Source: Ancalomicrobiaceae bacterium
GTDB taxonomy: Bacteria > Pseudomonadota > Alphaproteobacteria > Rhizobiales > Ancalomicrobiaceae
Reading direction: 5' to 3'
Assembly (NCBI GenBank): GCA_031291595.1
Contig: JARLIU010000283.1
Span: 1-47,386 of the forward strand
DNA: 47,386 bases
Shown here: one piece after another, positions 46,830-47,386 of the stretch
Layout: the number at the start of each line of letters is the position of its first letter
Numbering within the stretch: the first letter of the stretch is position 1
Translations under genes and position numbers: made by a program
The notes under the pieces: model-generated
The model's database searches: none
The model's input: the letters and a program-made list of their open reading frames with translations, nothing else
What the model was told of the DNA's origin: nothing

Positions 46830-47386
46830 ATGTCGGTCAATCTTGCGGATTTGAGCGCCTTCGTCGCGGTGGCACGGGCGGGTGGCTTTCGCGACGGCGC
46901 GCGGGCGAGCGGCACCAGCGCTTCGGCCTTGAGCGAGGCGGTGCGGCGGCTGGAGGCGCAATTGGGCGTCCGGCTGTTGCACCGGACGACGCGCAGCGTC
47001 GTGGCCACCGAAGCGGGCAGGGGCCTGATCGACCGGCTCGGGCCGGCGCTGGCCGAAGTCGGCGCCGCGCTCGATGTTGTCAACGGCTTTCGCGACCGGC
47101 CGGCCGGGCCCCTGAGGCTCAATGTGCCGGTGGCGGTGACGAAACTGGTGCTCCCCGCGATCCTGCCGGGATTTATGGCCGCCTATCCCGACATCCGGCT
47201 GGAAATCACTGCCGAAGATACGTTCGTCGACCTGGTGGCGTCGGGGTGCGATGCCGGCGTGCGCTACGACGAGGCGCTGGAACAGGACATGATCGCCGTG
47301 CCGATCGGGCCGAGGCAGCAGCGATTCGCCTGTGCCGCCGCCCCTGGCTATCTCGATCGGCGGGGCGTGCCGCAGCACCCGCGCGA
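46830..47386 (+). CDS. LysR family transcriptional regulator (3' end outside window)
   Basis: The first 185 or so residues are visible. The N-terminal winged helix reads M-S-V-N-L-A-D-L-S-A-F-V-A-V-A-R-A-G-G-F and S-A-L-S-E-A-V-R-R-L-E-A-Q-L-G-V-R-L-L-H-R-T-T-R-S-V, in two parts the classical LysR helix-turn-helix. The linker helix and the start of the substrate-binding domain (P-L-R-L-N-V-P-V-A-V and L-P-G-F-M-A-A-Y-P-D-I-R-L) follow. The frame is open to the window end. It is transcribed away from the aldo/keto reductase gene, the standard arrangement for a LysR regulator and its target. Confidence 0.93.
   Translation, partial: MSVNLADLSAFVAVARAGGFRDGARASGTSASALSEAVRRLEAQLGVRLLHRTTRSVVATEAGRGLIDRLGPALAEVGAALDVVNGFRDRPAGPLRLNVPVAVTKLVLPAILPGFMAAYPDIRLEITAEDTFVDLVASGCDAGVRYDEALEQDMIAVPIGPRQQRFACAAAPGYLDRRGVPQHPR

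Overview
The window is a chromosomal segment of a GC-rich alphaproteobacterium, most likely of the order Hyphomicrobiales (Rhizobiales). The evidence is the set of genes and their neighbourhoods (pyrB-pyrC'-plsY-dprA, rnr-DUF983-NUDIX-MFS-rpmG, ruvX against gatC-gatA, thrS near yidD), strong codon bias to G/C, and intergenic palindromes of the kind scattered through rhizobial genomes. No rRNA, tRNA, CRISPR array, transposase or prophage genes were seen. Both ends cut a gene: a DUF2249 protein on the left and a LysR regulator on the right.

Layout. 1-1671 (+): a three-gene cluster (DUF2249, MIP18/DUF59 metal-sulfur factor, multi-pass NnrS-like membrane protein) of the kind found beside nitric-oxide/denitrification genes. 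2032-2697 (+): an orphan papain-like (C39-type) cysteine peptidase. 2702-8768 (-): a complete tripartite RND efflux operon (adaptor, pump, outer-membrane factor). 8769-9368: a repeat-rich spacer. 9369-17302 (-): the housekeeping block rpmG, MFS, NUDIX, DUF983, rnr, dprA, plsY. Two exported proteins on the + strand (a phosphodiesterase-like and a ClpP/COG3904-like protein, 17492-19847) sit between plsY and its usual upstream partners pyrC' and pyrB (19928-22307, -). Then come aidB-like acyl-CoA dehydrogenase (+), a small conserved protein (-), topA (+), ruvX (-), a small NUDIX gene, gatC and gatA (+).

31806-35590 (+) encodes a pair of exported alpha/beta-hydrolase-like proteins that together hold three copies of one domain. 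The first copy has lost its nucleophile and histidine. After a PLDc_N/TPR membrane protein and thrS (-) comes a visibly AT-richer two-gene island (38887-39691, -) encoding a divergent dCTP deaminase-like protein and an 81-residue unknown. It lies between thrS and yidD. The right part holds rsmB-like methyltransferase, a MAPEG protein, guaB (-), a serine carboxypeptidase (+), an aldo/keto reductase (-) and the divergent LysR gene (+).

The most striking single observation is that guaB (42235-43737), normally indispensable, reads through its whole family length in one frame but carries two in-frame TAG codons 13 codons apart, both where the family normally has lysine, amid a local cluster of other substitutions. 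This is either a local sequence error or a true inactivation. Other points of interest are the triplicated hydrolase module with a pseudo-domain, the dCTP-deaminase island, the PyrC homologue lacking its metal-binding HxH motif, and a long stem-loop just upstream of gatC.
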